The notes below the pieces were generated by a model that was given only the letters and a program-made list of their open reading frames with translations, was not told the DNA's origin and searched no databases. Source: Nocardia nova NBRC 15556 (lineage in GTDB: Bacteria > Actinomycetota > Actinomycetes > Mycobacteriales > Mycobacteriaceae). From it: a stretch of 64,000 nucleotides of DNA. The number at the start of each line of letters is the position of its first letter. Position 1 is the first letter of the stretch. Below, in pieces: positions 43,277-51,516 of the stretch. The stretch lies in the NCBI RefSeq assembly GCF_001613005.1, contig NZ_BDBN01000021.1, forward strand, positions 1 through 64,000, read 5' to 3'. The translations under genes were made by a program, and so were the position numbers.

Positions 43277-43785
43277 ATTTCCAAGCCCTGTTTCGGTTCG
43301 GCCGTCGATGGCGGGGTTGATTCGATACCGCAGTTGAGCCGGTCGAGCAATGCGATCAGCGTGGACCTGTCCGCGTCTGGCCAATCGGCCATCACCTCGG
43401 CGATCCAAAGGTTGCGCAAGCGCCGATTCTCGGCGAACACCCGGACACCCTCGTCGGTCGCGGCCAGTACGCATGCCCGGCCGTCGATCGGATCGGCGCG
43501 ACGCTCGACCAGGCCGTGTGCCACGAGAGATCTGGTCTGCCGGCTGATGGTGGAGATCTCGGCGTGCAATTGCTCGGCCAGCTTGCCCGTCCGCTGCGGT
43601 CCGTCGTGAACCAGACAGAAGAGCATGGCGTAGGCGAGCTTCTCCAGTCCGTCCGGGCCGGTCTTGGACAGCTGCGTCTTGGCGCGATTCACCGCGCGTA
43701 CGAACCGGATCAATTGGGCGCCTAGTCGATCGGCGTCGTCGAGCGCTGTGGCAGTGACGGTGCGGTCAAGGCCGGCAGCGGTCAT
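43273..43785 (-). CDS. MarR-family regulator (copy 2)
   Basis: This 170-residue paralogue of the MarR protein at 32968 has the same winged-helix sequence (MLFCLVHDGPQRTGKLAEQL, STISRQTRSLVAHGLVERRA, DPIDGRACVLAATDEGV) and a shorter N-terminal tail. The stop overlaps the MFS start by 4 bp. The recognition-helix region is identical to that of copy 1, so both proteins probably bind the same operator and may cross-regulate. A conserved operator is found 34 bp upstream. Confidence 0.9.
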   Translation of the reverse strand: MTAAGLDRTVTATALDDADRLGAQLIRFVRAVNRAKTQLSKTGPDGLEKLAYAMLFCLVHDGPQRTGKLAEQLHAEISTISRQTRSLVAHGLVERRADPIDGRACVLAATDEGVRVFAENRRLRNLWIAEVMADWPDADRSTLIALLDRLNCGIESTPPSTAEPKQGLEI

Positions 43786-43819
43786 CGGGTGTCCCCTTTT
43801 CCCAGATCTGCAGACTTGC

Positions 43820-43860
43820 TTAGCGCGTACAAGTAGTTGCCGACGCCAACTATACAGACG
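43820..43860. promoter_or_regulatory. MarR operator-promoter region, copy 2
   Basis: This 41-bp segment is 35/41 identical to 33583-33623. The TAGTTG-N7-CAACTA inverted repeat and the TATAGT -10-like box on the minus strand are both kept. The first palindrome is changed at one position (CAAGTAGTTG). Confidence 0.7.
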
Positions 43861-43884
43861 GCCTACGGCGGTGGTTCATTTCGT

Positions 43885-44724
43885 TCAGAACAGGGTCATC
43901 GGCTCGATCGGCGCCGGATCCACGAGGGCCGGCAGTTCCGCGCCGGCGGACCGCACGTCATCGTAGAACCGCCGGGCCAGCAGTAGCGAATCCGCATTGT
44001 CGGGAGTGTGGACGAATACCGTCGGCGACCGCCCTTCCCGCAACCACTCGACGACGAGGTCGCGCCACGGCCGCCAGCCGGCGACGGTCGCCTCGACATC
44101 GTCGTTGCCGTGATACCGCACGATCGGATAGTCGGTCAGTGCGCGCAAGCGGCGCGGCAGCCGCGGCTTCTTCGCGCTCGCCTCGTACTCGGCCGGGCTG
44201 CGCGGCGGTGCGGCGAACAGGGTGGTGGTGTCGAACGGAATCCATTCGGCGCCAACCCGTTCCAGCACGTACTCCAGCCGGTCGGCCGCCTCGGGATCGG
44301 CGAAGAACGCGCGGTGGCGCACCTCGACCGCGCAGCGGTACCGGCGCGGCAGGCGCTGCAGCAGTCCGGCGAGCACGCCGAGATCGTCCGGCCCGAACGA
44401 GGCCGGCAATTGCGCCCAGAGCGCGTGGATGCGCGGCCCCAGCGGTTCCACCGCGCGCAGGAATTCCGCCAATTCCGTTTCCGCACCGCGCATCCGGCGT
44501 TCGTGGGTGATGGTCCTCGGCAGCTTGAGCACGAATCGGAAATCCTCGGGCGTCTGCTCGACCCACGACCGCACGGTGGCCGGACTCGGCGTCGCGTAGA
44601 AGGTGGTGTTGCCCTCCACCGCGGTGCAGTACCGGGCATAACCGCCCAGTCGCCGCCGCGAATCCGGCTGATACGCGCGCCACGCCTCGTGGGTCCACTG
44701 CGCGCATCCGACCGAGAGTGTCAT
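43885..44724 (-). CDS. DUF72 family protein (YecE-like)
   Basis: This 279-residue TIM-barrel-type protein has the DUF72 signatures: SVGCAQWTHEAWRAYQP at the start, YCTAVEGNTTFYATPSPATV, FRFVLKLPRTITHERR, VRYHGNDDVEATVAGWRPW, and the VFVHTPDNADSLLLARRF region near the end. The molecular role of DUF72 is unknown. It is monocistronic between the MarR operator and the next gene. The length is normal. Confidence 0.88.
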   Translation of the reverse strand: MTLSVGCAQWTHEAWRAYQPDSRRRLGGYARYCTAVEGNTTFYATPSPATVRSWVEQTPEDFRFVLKLPRTITHERRMRGAETELAEFLRAVEPLGPRIHALWAQLPASFGPDDLGVLAGLLQRLPRRYRCAVEVRHRAFFADPEAADRLEYVLERVGAEWIPFDTTTLFAAPPRSPAEYEASAKKPRLPRRLRALTDYPIVRYHGNDDVEATVAGWRPWRDLVVEWLREGRSPTVFVHTPDNADSLLLARRFYDDVRSAGAELPALVDPAPIEPMTLF

Positions 44725-44769
44725 GGTGTCGACGGTAACCGCCCGCGGTGACAGGGAACGCGGGGCAGC

Positions 44770-46284
44770 TCAGTCCTCCCGCGTGCCACCGCGGAAGAAC
44801 AGGATCTGGTCGCCGTAATCGGCCAGGGCACGCGCCTGCCCCGCCTGCCGGATTCCACTGGCGGGCAGGTTGGTCAGCTTGGCGAACATGCCGGAGTTGC
44901 CGAACGCCGCCCGGACCTGGGTTTCGGAGGCGTAGTCGGCGCCGTAGTCGGCGAGCATCGCGAAGTCCAACGGCGCCAGCGGAGTATCCAGCGGCTCCTG
45001 TCCGGCCGGGCGGCCCAGAGCGGCGAACTGTCGCGCGGCACCGTCGGCGTACCAGCACAATTCGTAGGTCAGATTCTCGATGGTGTTGACCGCGAGCACC
45101 GGCCACTGCCGCGAAAGCCGCAGCGCCAGAGGGTTTTTCCCGGTGGGCGCGAGTTCCCAGAACAGGCTCAGCACATGCACCCAGCTGCCCGCGCGCTGCA
45201 GCAGCACCACATCGTCATCGAGGTTCGGAGCGGCGTTGAGGACGGGATCGGGCATATGCCAATGGGTTTCGCCGACCCCGGCGAAGGCGCTGCTGTCCAC
45301 CGGATGCGCGCCGTCGGCGGCATAGGCCTCGATCACCGCCGCGCGCACCCGGGCCACCGCGTCGGCGGCGGCGCAGCGCACGCTCAACGCACCGTAGGAG
45401 GTGGCGATCTCCATGGGCTTGGACGGCGGGTCCGCCAGCGCACCGGCGGCGAGGGGTTTGAGCCCGACCAGGCCGAGCTTCCAGTTGATCTCCTCGATCG
45501 TGGTCAGATCGCCGGCGGTTTGGTAGAGGATCTGCTGCTGGGTGAGATATCCGGCGCGTTCGAGCGTCGGGCATTCCAATTTCACCAGGGCGCCATGGGT
45601 TTTGCTGGTGAATTCGAGTTCGTCGATCGAGGTCTCACGCAACCGCGTGGTCATCTCCGGCGTGGTCCACGCGGAATACCGTTCGCGATACATCGCCAGC
45701 GCCTGTTTGCGCGCGCGGCCGATCATCAGGGTGCGCAGCAGCATGTTCAGGCTGGCCAGATAGCGGCCCGCCTGATCGGGATTGGCGGCGAACAGGCCCG
45801 CGCGAATACGCACCGCCTCTGCACTGGCCGCCACCGCCGACTCGGGATCCAGCCGGCACAGCCACACCCCGCATTTGGACAGACCGTCGGCGCACACCCC
45901 GGCCGCCATCGGATAGTTCTGCGCCACTTGGTGATACGCGTCGCAGGCCTGGCGGATGGTCGCGGTGGCCAGTTCACGATGGCCGATGGTGCGGGCGGCC
46001 TGTTCGAACAATCGCAACGCCTCGGTGACCTGCCCGGCGAATTGCGCGGTCACATGACCGGCGGTCAGCCAGTGCAACCGGATCAGCACCGCCTCCTGGG
46101 CGGGTTCCAGCGCTGCGGGCGCGCGGTCGCGGTCGGCGCCTTCGGTCTTGGTGTCCAGGCAGGCCTTGGCCAGCTCGCACAGCGACGTCGCCAGGCGCAG
46201 TTCGGCCTCGGCCGATCGTTCCTGAGCGGCGGCCCGTCTGTGGTCGGCCACCTGCTGTTCGATCGCGCTCAGCGCACTCGCCAT
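44770..46284 (-). CDS. Uncharacterised helical (TPR-like) protein, 504 residues
   Basis: I use the ATG at 46284. The N-terminal 200 residues are rich in helices of TPR-like period (EAELRLATSLCELAKACLDT, VTEALRLFEQAARTIGHREL, SAVAASAEAVRIRAGLFAAN). The C-terminal half has mixed secondary structure with Trp-rich segments (HWHMPDPVLNAAPNLDDDVV, GSWVHVLSLFWELAPTG, LTYELCWYADGAARQFAALG). No signal peptide, membrane helix or catalytic motif was found. I do not recognise the family. The C-terminal part reads like a sensor or binding domain, which is a guess. It is monocistronic. Confidence 0.7.
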   Translation of the reverse strand: MASALSAIEQQVADHRRAAAQERSAEAELRLATSLCELAKACLDTKTEGADRDRAPAALEPAQEAVLIRLHWLTAGHVTAQFAGQVTEALRLFEQAARTIGHRELATATIRQACDAYHQVAQNYPMAAGVCADGLSKCGVWLCRLDPESAVAASAEAVRIRAGLFAANPDQAGRYLASLNMLLRTLMIGRARKQALAMYRERYSAWTTPEMTTRLRETSIDELEFTSKTHGALVKLECPTLERAGYLTQQQILYQTAGDLTTIEEINWKLGLVGLKPLAAGALADPPSKPMEIATSYGALSVRCAAADAVARVRAAVIEAYAADGAHPVDSSAFAGVGETHWHMPDPVLNAAPNLDDDVVLLQRAGSWVHVLSLFWELAPTGKNPLALRLSRQWPVLAVNTIENLTYELCWYADGAARQFAALGRPAGQEPLDTPLAPLDFAMLADYGADYASETQVRAAFGNSGMFAKLTNLPASGIRQAGQARALADYGDQILFFRGGTRED

Positions 46285-46505
46285 CCCAACTCCCGCATCA
46301 CCTTCCACATACGGTCGTCGACCGGCCGCATCGTGCCGTGCCGAGTCTGCCACATCCGGGGACCGCGCAGCAGCCGACGACGCCCGCGTGCCGCGCCGCC
46401 GCCGGGCCGCAGACCGCCCGCAGACCGGGCCCACTCTCGGAAAAGAAGCGAATCGGTGTTAACTTATAGCAGAACCTCGAGTAACTTTGATCGATCGGAG
46501 TGGCT

Positions 46506-47672
46506 ATGACCACGGCAGTCGTCGTCGATGTCGTCCGGACCCCGTCCGGTAAGGGAAAAACCGGTGGCGGCCTGTCCCAGGTCCACCCGGCCACCCTGCT
46601 GGCCGGAGTGCTGTCCGACCTGGTCGCACGCAACGACCTGGATCCGGCGCTGGTCGACGATGTGATCGCCGGCTGCGTGACGCAGAGCGGGGAACAGGCG
46701 TTCAACATCGCCCGTACGGCGGTGCTCGCGGCCGGATTTCCGGAGGCCGTCCCCGCTACCACCGTCGACCGCCAGTGCGGCTCCAGTCAGCAGGCCGCGC
46801 ACTTCGCCGCTCAGGGCGTGATCGCCGGCGCCTACGACATCGCCATCGCCTGCGGTGTGGAGTCGATGTCGCGGGTGCCGATGTTCTCCAACGGCCAGGG
46901 CGCCGACGCCAATCGCGGTCCGATCGCCCATCGCTACCCCGAAGGGCTTGTGCAGCAGGGTATTTCGGCAGAGGTGATCGCCGCGCGGTGGAAGTTCGAC
47001 CGCGCCGCACTGGACGAATTCGCGGCCCGGTCGCACCGGCTGGCCGCCGAGACCGCCGCTTCGGGCGGGTTCGATCGCGAGATCGTCGCGGCCGGAACCC
47101 TGCAGGCCGACGAGACCATTCGCCCGTCCACCACGGTCGAGGGCCTGGCCGGTCTGCGTCCCGCCTTCGCCGACGACCAGTACCTGGCCCGCTTCCCCGA
47201 GATCGACTGGTCCATCACGCCGGGCAACTCCTCCCCGCTCACCGACGGCGCCTCCGCGGCCCTGATCATGAGTGAGGAGAAGGCCGCCGCACTCGGCCTG
47301 CGCCCGCGCGCCCGCTTCCATTCCTTCGCCGTCACCGGCGACGACCCGCTGCTGATGCTGACCGCGGTCGTCCCCGCGACCCGGAAAGTGCTGGCGCGCG
47401 GCGGCCTGTCGATCGACGACATCGACGCCTACGAGGTGAACGAGGCCTTCGCGCCGGTCCCGCTGGTGTGGGCGCACGAACTGAACGCCGACCCGGCCAA
47501 GCTGAACCCCCGCGGCGGCGCCATCGCACTGGGGCATCCGCTCGGCGCCTCGGGCGTCCGCATCCTCGCGACGCTGGTCAACCACCTCGAACAGTCGGGC
47601 GGCCGCTACGGCCTGATGACCATGTGCGAGGCCGGTGGTCTCGCCAACGCCACCGTCATCGAACGACTCTGA
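46506..47672 (+). CDS. Acetyl-CoA C-acyltransferase (thiolase)
   Basis: The ATG at 46506 has GGAG 5 nt upstream; a GTG at 46500 is possible. The 388-residue product has the thiolase catalytic residues Cys91 in TTVDRQCGSSQQA, His in ALGHPLGASG, and the second Cys in MTMCEAGGLANA. It also has the NEAFAPVPLVWAHE loop. It cleaves or condenses acyl-CoA, most likely in beta-oxidation. It has no fad partner beside it. Confidence 0.92.
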   Translation: MTTAVVVDVVRTPSGKGKTGGGLSQVHPATLLAGVLSDLVARNDLDPALVDDVIAGCVTQSGEQAFNIARTAVLAAGFPEAVPATTVDRQCGSSQQAAHFAAQGVIAGAYDIAIACGVESMSRVPMFSNGQGADANRGPIAHRYPEGLVQQGISAEVIAARWKFDRAALDEFAARSHRLAAETAASGGFDREIVAAGTLQADETIRPSTTVEGLAGLRPAFADDQYLARFPEIDWSITPGNSSPLTDGASAALIMSEEKAAALGLRPRARFHSFAVTGDDPLLMLTAVVPATRKVLARGGLSIDDIDAYEVNEAFAPVPLVWAHELNADPAKLNPRGGAIALGHPLGASGVRILATLVNHLEQSGGRYGLMTMCEAGGLANATVIERL

Positions 47673-47726
47673 GGATCGATCGGATCACGTGTGCCGGTCG
47701 GCGTCCCCGACGCCGACCGACGCACG

Positions 47727-47927
47727 CTACCCGCGGCGCCGGCAACTGTCGGGCACGATATGCCCGGCGGTTACCAGCGCGTCGAACGCCGCCTGCTTGA
47801 TACCGCAGCCGTCGGTCGAACAATCGGTGTGCAACTGCATCACCTGATGCGCACGCTCCACTGTCAATGGCCGGGTGGGCGCCGAATGTGCCATCACCAC
47901 AATGAGATAATCGGTAGACAACTCCAT
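47727..47927 (-). CDS. Small cysteine-containing protein, 66 residues
   Basis: The sequence MELSTDYLIVVMAHSAPTRP begins a compact helical protein with a possible metal site (LHTDCSTDGCGIK, and a third Cys near the end in DSCRR). It resembles short hypothetical proteins common in Nocardia and Rhodococcus. An inverted repeat 22 bp upstream of the start supports a real transcription unit. A longer frame through 47656-47940 is a shadow in another frame. The role is unknown. Confidence 0.65.
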   Translation of the reverse strand: MELSTDYLIVVMAHSAPTRPLTVERAHQVMQLHTDCSTDGCGIKQAAFDALVTAGHIVPDSCRRRG

Positions 47928-47948
47928 GACATTGCCCCATATCCGGTT

Positions 47949-47964
47949 CTACATGTTGATGTAG
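47949..47964. promoter_or_regulatory. Inverted repeat upstream of the small protein
   Basis: CTACAT-GTTG-ATGTAG is a perfect 6+6 bp repeat, followed at once by the overlapping palindrome GTAGCTAC (47961-47968). It lies 22 bp upstream of the small gene on the minus strand, where an operator would overlap the promoter. Confidence 0.4.
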
Positions 47965-48090
47965 CTACACGGTAACTCCGCAACGGGGCCTCGCCGACGG
48001 ACAAGTACCGGACAATCCGGTGCCCAGAGGACATCTCAACGGGCACACGAGGATTGCCTCACCTAATCAGCCTCCCCCGCTCCGCCACGG

Positions 48091-49959
48091 CTAGCCGTCG
48101 CAGACGTCCGGGAATGCCTGCTGGCGGTGGCCGCCGCGCAGGGTTCCCGTCAGATATGCGGCCTTACAGGCACGTCGGGCGATCTTCCCGCTCGACGTGC
48201 GCGGAATCGATCCGGCCGGCACCAGGAGCAGTTCGCGCACGGTGACCCCGTGGCGCGCCGAAATCGCCGCCCGCACCACCTCCGCCACCGGCTCCGCATC
48301 GAGTTTCGCTGCGCCACTTCCCCGTTCGGCCACGATTACCAGATGTTCGCCTCCGGCCCCGGTGGCGGCGAGTTCGGCGGGCAGCTCGTCACCGCGCACC
48401 GAGAACGCCGCCACGAAACCCGGCCGCAGTGCGGCCGACGACTCCTGTGCCGACATCTCCAGATCCTGCGGATAGTGGTTGCGCCCGTCGACGATCACCA
48501 GATCCTTGACCCGGCCGGTGATGTACAACTCGCCGTCGTGATACACGCCGTAGTCCCCGGTGCGCATCCAATATGCCTGTGGCGCAGCGCCTTCGGCACG
48601 GCTGCCGGCGGGCTGCCGGGCGCTGAGCCGGTTGTGGAAGGTCGCCTCGGTCTCCTCGGCACGACCCCAGTAGCCGATGCCCATGTTCTCCCCGTGCAAC
48701 CAGATCTCGCCCACCCGGCCGTCCGGCAGTTCGGCGCCGTTGTCGTCGACGATCACCGCCCACTGGGAACGCGCCACATATCCGCAGGACACCTGTGCCA
48801 CGGCGTCTTCCGCATCCGGGGCGACCTCGACGAGGTCTCCGGCATTGAGGCGGGTGCGGTCGGCGTAGACGACCCGCGCGGCGTCCTCACGCCGGGTGGC
48901 CGACACGAACAGGGTGGCCTCGGCCATCCCGTAACACGGCTTGATCGCCGTCTTCGGCAATCCGTAGGGCATGAAGGCATCGTTGAATTTCGCCATCGAC
49001 GACACCGACACCGGCTCACTGCCGTTGATCAGACCGATCACATTCGACAGATCGAGGTGCTCACCCGCCTTCGGGCGTCCGCGCGTCGCGGCGTGCTCGA
49101 ACGCGAAATTCGGTGCGGCGGCATAGGTTGCGGCGCCGTCGGAGGCGGCGGCCAACTCCTTGATCCAGCGATAGGGCCGCCGGACGAACGCACTCGGCGA
49201 CATGATGGTGATGAACTTGCCGCCGATCGCCGGCAGAATCACACACAGCAGGCCCATGTCGTGGAACAGCGGCAACCAGGTGACGCCGCGGGCGGTTTCG
49301 TCGATGCCGAGCGCGTCGATCATCTGCAGCAGATTCGTGCCGACCGAGCGATGCGTGATCTCCACGCCGGCGGGCGTGCGGGTGGAACCGGAGGTGTACT
49401 GCAGATACGCGACGCTGTCGATACTGATATCCGGTTCGGTCCAGCCCGCGCCGACGCTGTCGGGAATCGCGTCGACGGCGATGATGCGCGGACGCTGCCC
49501 CGTCGGCATGCCGCGGAAGAATTCGCGCACCCCGGCCGCCGCGGAACTCGCGGTCAGAATCGCGGTCGGCCGGCAGTCGCCGAGGACAGCGTGCAGCCGG
49601 TCGGTGTGGCCGGGTTCGTCCGGATCGAACAGCGGTACAGCGATATTGCCCGCGTACACCGCCGCGAACATCGCCACCACGTAGTCCAGGCCCTGCGGCG
49701 CCAGAATGGCCACTCGATCCCGCGGCCGGGTCACCTGCTGCAACCGGGCCGCCACCGCCCGCAACCGCGCACCGAACTGACGCCAGGTGAGCTCGTGATA
49801 CTCACCGTCGCGCTCGCGCGAATAGTCGATGTAGCGGTAGGCCAGCTCGTCCCCGTTCGCCGCACTGTGCTTGTCGACGAAATCGATCAGGGTCGCATCG
49901 CCCAGGATCTTGATGTTGCCGTGTTCGTCCAGATAGTCATCGAAGGTCTCGCCGATCAT
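48091..49959 (-). CDS. Fatty acyl-AMP ligase (FadD32-like)
   Basis: I choose the ATG at 49959 (622 residues), where the conserved N-terminus MIGETFDDYLDEHGNIKILG begins. Motifs are YTSGSTRTPAGVEITHRS, VTWLPLFHDMGLLCVILPAI, KPCYGMAEATLFVSAT, YWMRTGDYGVYHDGELYITG and the catalytic lysine motif IPRTSSGKIARRACKAAY. This matches FAAL enzymes such as FadD32, which activate fatty acids as adenylates and load them onto a polyketide synthase. A Pks13 gene is not adjacent. A ketosynthase gene lies 94 bp upstream on the same strand. It may contribute to mycolic acid or another complex lipid. Confidence 0.88.
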   Translation of the reverse strand: MIGETFDDYLDEHGNIKILGDATLIDFVDKHSAANGDELAYRYIDYSRERDGEYHELTWRQFGARLRAVAARLQQVTRPRDRVAILAPQGLDYVVAMFAAVYAGNIAVPLFDPDEPGHTDRLHAVLGDCRPTAILTASSAAAGVREFFRGMPTGQRPRIIAVDAIPDSVGAGWTEPDISIDSVAYLQYTSGSTRTPAGVEITHRSVGTNLLQMIDALGIDETARGVTWLPLFHDMGLLCVILPAIGGKFITIMSPSAFVRRPYRWIKELAAASDGAATYAAAPNFAFEHAATRGRPKAGEHLDLSNVIGLINGSEPVSVSSMAKFNDAFMPYGLPKTAIKPCYGMAEATLFVSATRREDAARVVYADRTRLNAGDLVEVAPDAEDAVAQVSCGYVARSQWAVIVDDNGAELPDGRVGEIWLHGENMGIGYWGRAEETEATFHNRLSARQPAGSRAEGAAPQAYWMRTGDYGVYHDGELYITGRVKDLVIVDGRNHYPQDLEMSAQESSAALRPGFVAAFSVRGDELPAELAATGAGGEHLVIVAERGSGAAKLDAEPVAEVVRAAISARHGVTVRELLLVPAGSIPRTSSGKIARRACKAAYLTGTLRGGHRQQAFPDVCDG

Positions 49960-50053
49960 TCCCTCATCCTTTTCACGCACGAACGTCACGCACGAACAGT
50001 CACGCAGGAACGAAAGCCCGGAGCCCGCACTCGGCGGAGCTCCGGCGGGCAAC

Positions 50054-51298
50054 TCAATACCGGCCGAAGGTCAACGACACGTTGTGGCCGCCGAATCCGA
50101 AGGAATTGTTGACCGCGTAGTCGATCCGCCCCGCCCGGGCCTGGCCCTTGACGATGTCCAGATCGACATCCGGATCCTGGTTGTCCAGGTTGAGGGTGGG
50201 CGGGACGACGCAGTCGCGAATGGACAGCACCGTGAGCACCGATTCCAGTGCCCCGACGGCGCCGATGGAATGTCCCAGCGCCGATTTCGGCGCGTAGACT
50301 GAGGCGTGATTGCCGACCGCCGCGGCGATGGCACGGGCCTCCGCGGTGTCGCCGATCGGGGTGGCGGTGGCATGCGCGTTCACATGTCCCACATCGGTTT
50401 TCGACAATCCGGCGGTCTGCAGCGCGCGGGTGATGGCCCGCGCCGCGCCCGTGCCGTCCGGATCCGGCGCCACCAGGTGGAAACCGTCGGAGGTGAGGCC
50501 GGCGCCGAGCAGCCGGGCATGCACGGTGGCGCCGCGAGCCCGGGCGTGTTCCTCGGATTCGAGCACCATCATCGCGCCGGCCTCACCGAAGACGAATCCG
50601 TCACGATCGGTGTCGAAGGGACGCGAGGCGCGTTTCGGATCGTCGTTGCGCGTACTCATCGCCCGCATCATGGTGAACGCGGCGATCGGCACGGCCTGGA
50701 TCGACCCCTCCACACCGCCGGTCACGACCACGTCGGCGTCGCCCATCACGATCATCTTCCACGCGTTGGCGATGGCCTCCGACCCCGAGGAACACGCCGA
50801 AACGGGGGTCGCGATACCGGCTTTGGCGCCCAATTCCAGCCCGACCACCGCGGCCGCGCCGTTGGGCATGATCATCTGGACCGCGAGCGGGCTGACCCGG
50901 CGATATCCGCCGTTGGCCATCTTGTCCTTGACGTCGATGAGCGCCTCCACACCACCGAGCCCGGTGCCGATGGAGACGCCGAGCCGCACCGGATCGACCT
51001 CGGGCGCACCGGCGTTGCGCCACACCTCGCGCCCCAGCACCAATGCCATCTGCTCGACGTAGGACAGCCTGCGGGTCTCCTCACGGCTCAGAACGGTGGA
51101 CGGAACGACCTTGAGATGACCGCCGATGCGGACCGGAAGTTCGAACTGGTCGATGAAACCGTCGTCGAGTACGTCGATTCCGCTCTCACCGTTCAACAGT
51201 CCCTTCCACGTGGAGTCGACATCACCGGCGATGGACGTGGTCGCGGCCAGGCTGGTGACGACGACGTCGCGGTAGCGCATACGGCTGGAAACCGTCAT
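50054..51298 (-). CDS. Beta-ketoacyl-ACP synthase (KasA/KasB-type)
   Basis: The ATG at 51298 gives 414 residues, the KasA/B length. The catalytic triad is visible: Cys169 in [11 protein letters not shown], His in [12 protein letters not shown] and His in [16 protein letters not shown]. The glycine-rich end [10 protein letters not shown] is also present. It elongates acyl-ACP with malonyl-ACP. In mycobacteria kasA and kasB sit with acpM and accD6, while here the neighbours are a FAAL and, divergently, a desaturase. Two 13-bp direct repeats lie directly upstream of the start. Confidence 0.88.
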   Translation of the reverse strand: MTVSSRMRYRDVVVTSLAATTSIAGDVDSTWKGLLNGESGIDVLDDGFIDQFELPVRIGGHLKVVPSTVLSREETRRLSYVEQMALVLGREVWRNAGAPEVDPVRLGVSIGTGLGGVEALIDVKDKMANGGYRRVSPLAVQMIMPNGAAAVVGLELGAKAGIATPVSACSSGSEAIANAWKMIVMGDADVVVTGGVEGSIQAVPIAAFTMMRAMSTRNDDPKRASRPFDTDRDGFVFGEAGAMMVLESEEHARARGATVHARLLGAGLTSDGFHLVAPDPDGTGAARAITRALQTAGLSKTDVGHVNAHATATPIGDTAEARAIAAAVGNHASVYAPKSALGHSIGAVGALESVLTVLSIRDCVVPPTLNLDNQDPDVDLDIVKGQARAGRIDYAVNNSFGFGGHNVSLTFGRY

Positions 51299-51317
51299 TC
51301 TCGGCTCACTTTCGACA

Positions 51318-51349
51318 GGCAACACTGCGGAACAGGGGCAACACTGCGG
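51318..51349. promoter_or_regulatory. Tandem 13-bp direct repeats GGCAACACTGCGG
   Basis: The 13-mer GGCAACACTGCGG occurs at 51318-51330 and again at 51337-51349 (19-bp period), starting 20 bp upstream of the ketosynthase start codon. A related GGGCAACACCGTGG overlaps the desaturase start at 51517. In the same divergent region ACGACCGG (51409-51416) pairs with CCGGTCGT (51443-51450). Confidence 0.6.
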
Positions 51350-51516
51350 CGAATACAAGCTGGAGCGACAACGGTGGCGGTGGAGCGGCTACATTAGCGA
51401 GACGAAACACGACCGGCACAGCCCTGAGTGCCACCCGGCAACCCGGTCGTGACTGCACTGTACCGGTTTCCTCCCGCAGCGTCGCACGGCGATCCACAAC
51501 GAGGAAGGGCAACACC

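Noticed and set aside
40235..43609. 1124-residue open frame on the + strand
   Set aside because: It is antisense to the copy 2 MFS gene and consists of His/Arg/Gln-rich sequence typical of GC-rich shadow frames. Only the 40275-40751 gene, in another frame, is credible.
46440..46505. KstR-like site upstream of the thiolase (AGAACCTCGAGTAACTT)
   Set aside because: The half-site spacing does not fit the KstR pattern and the arms are not complementary.
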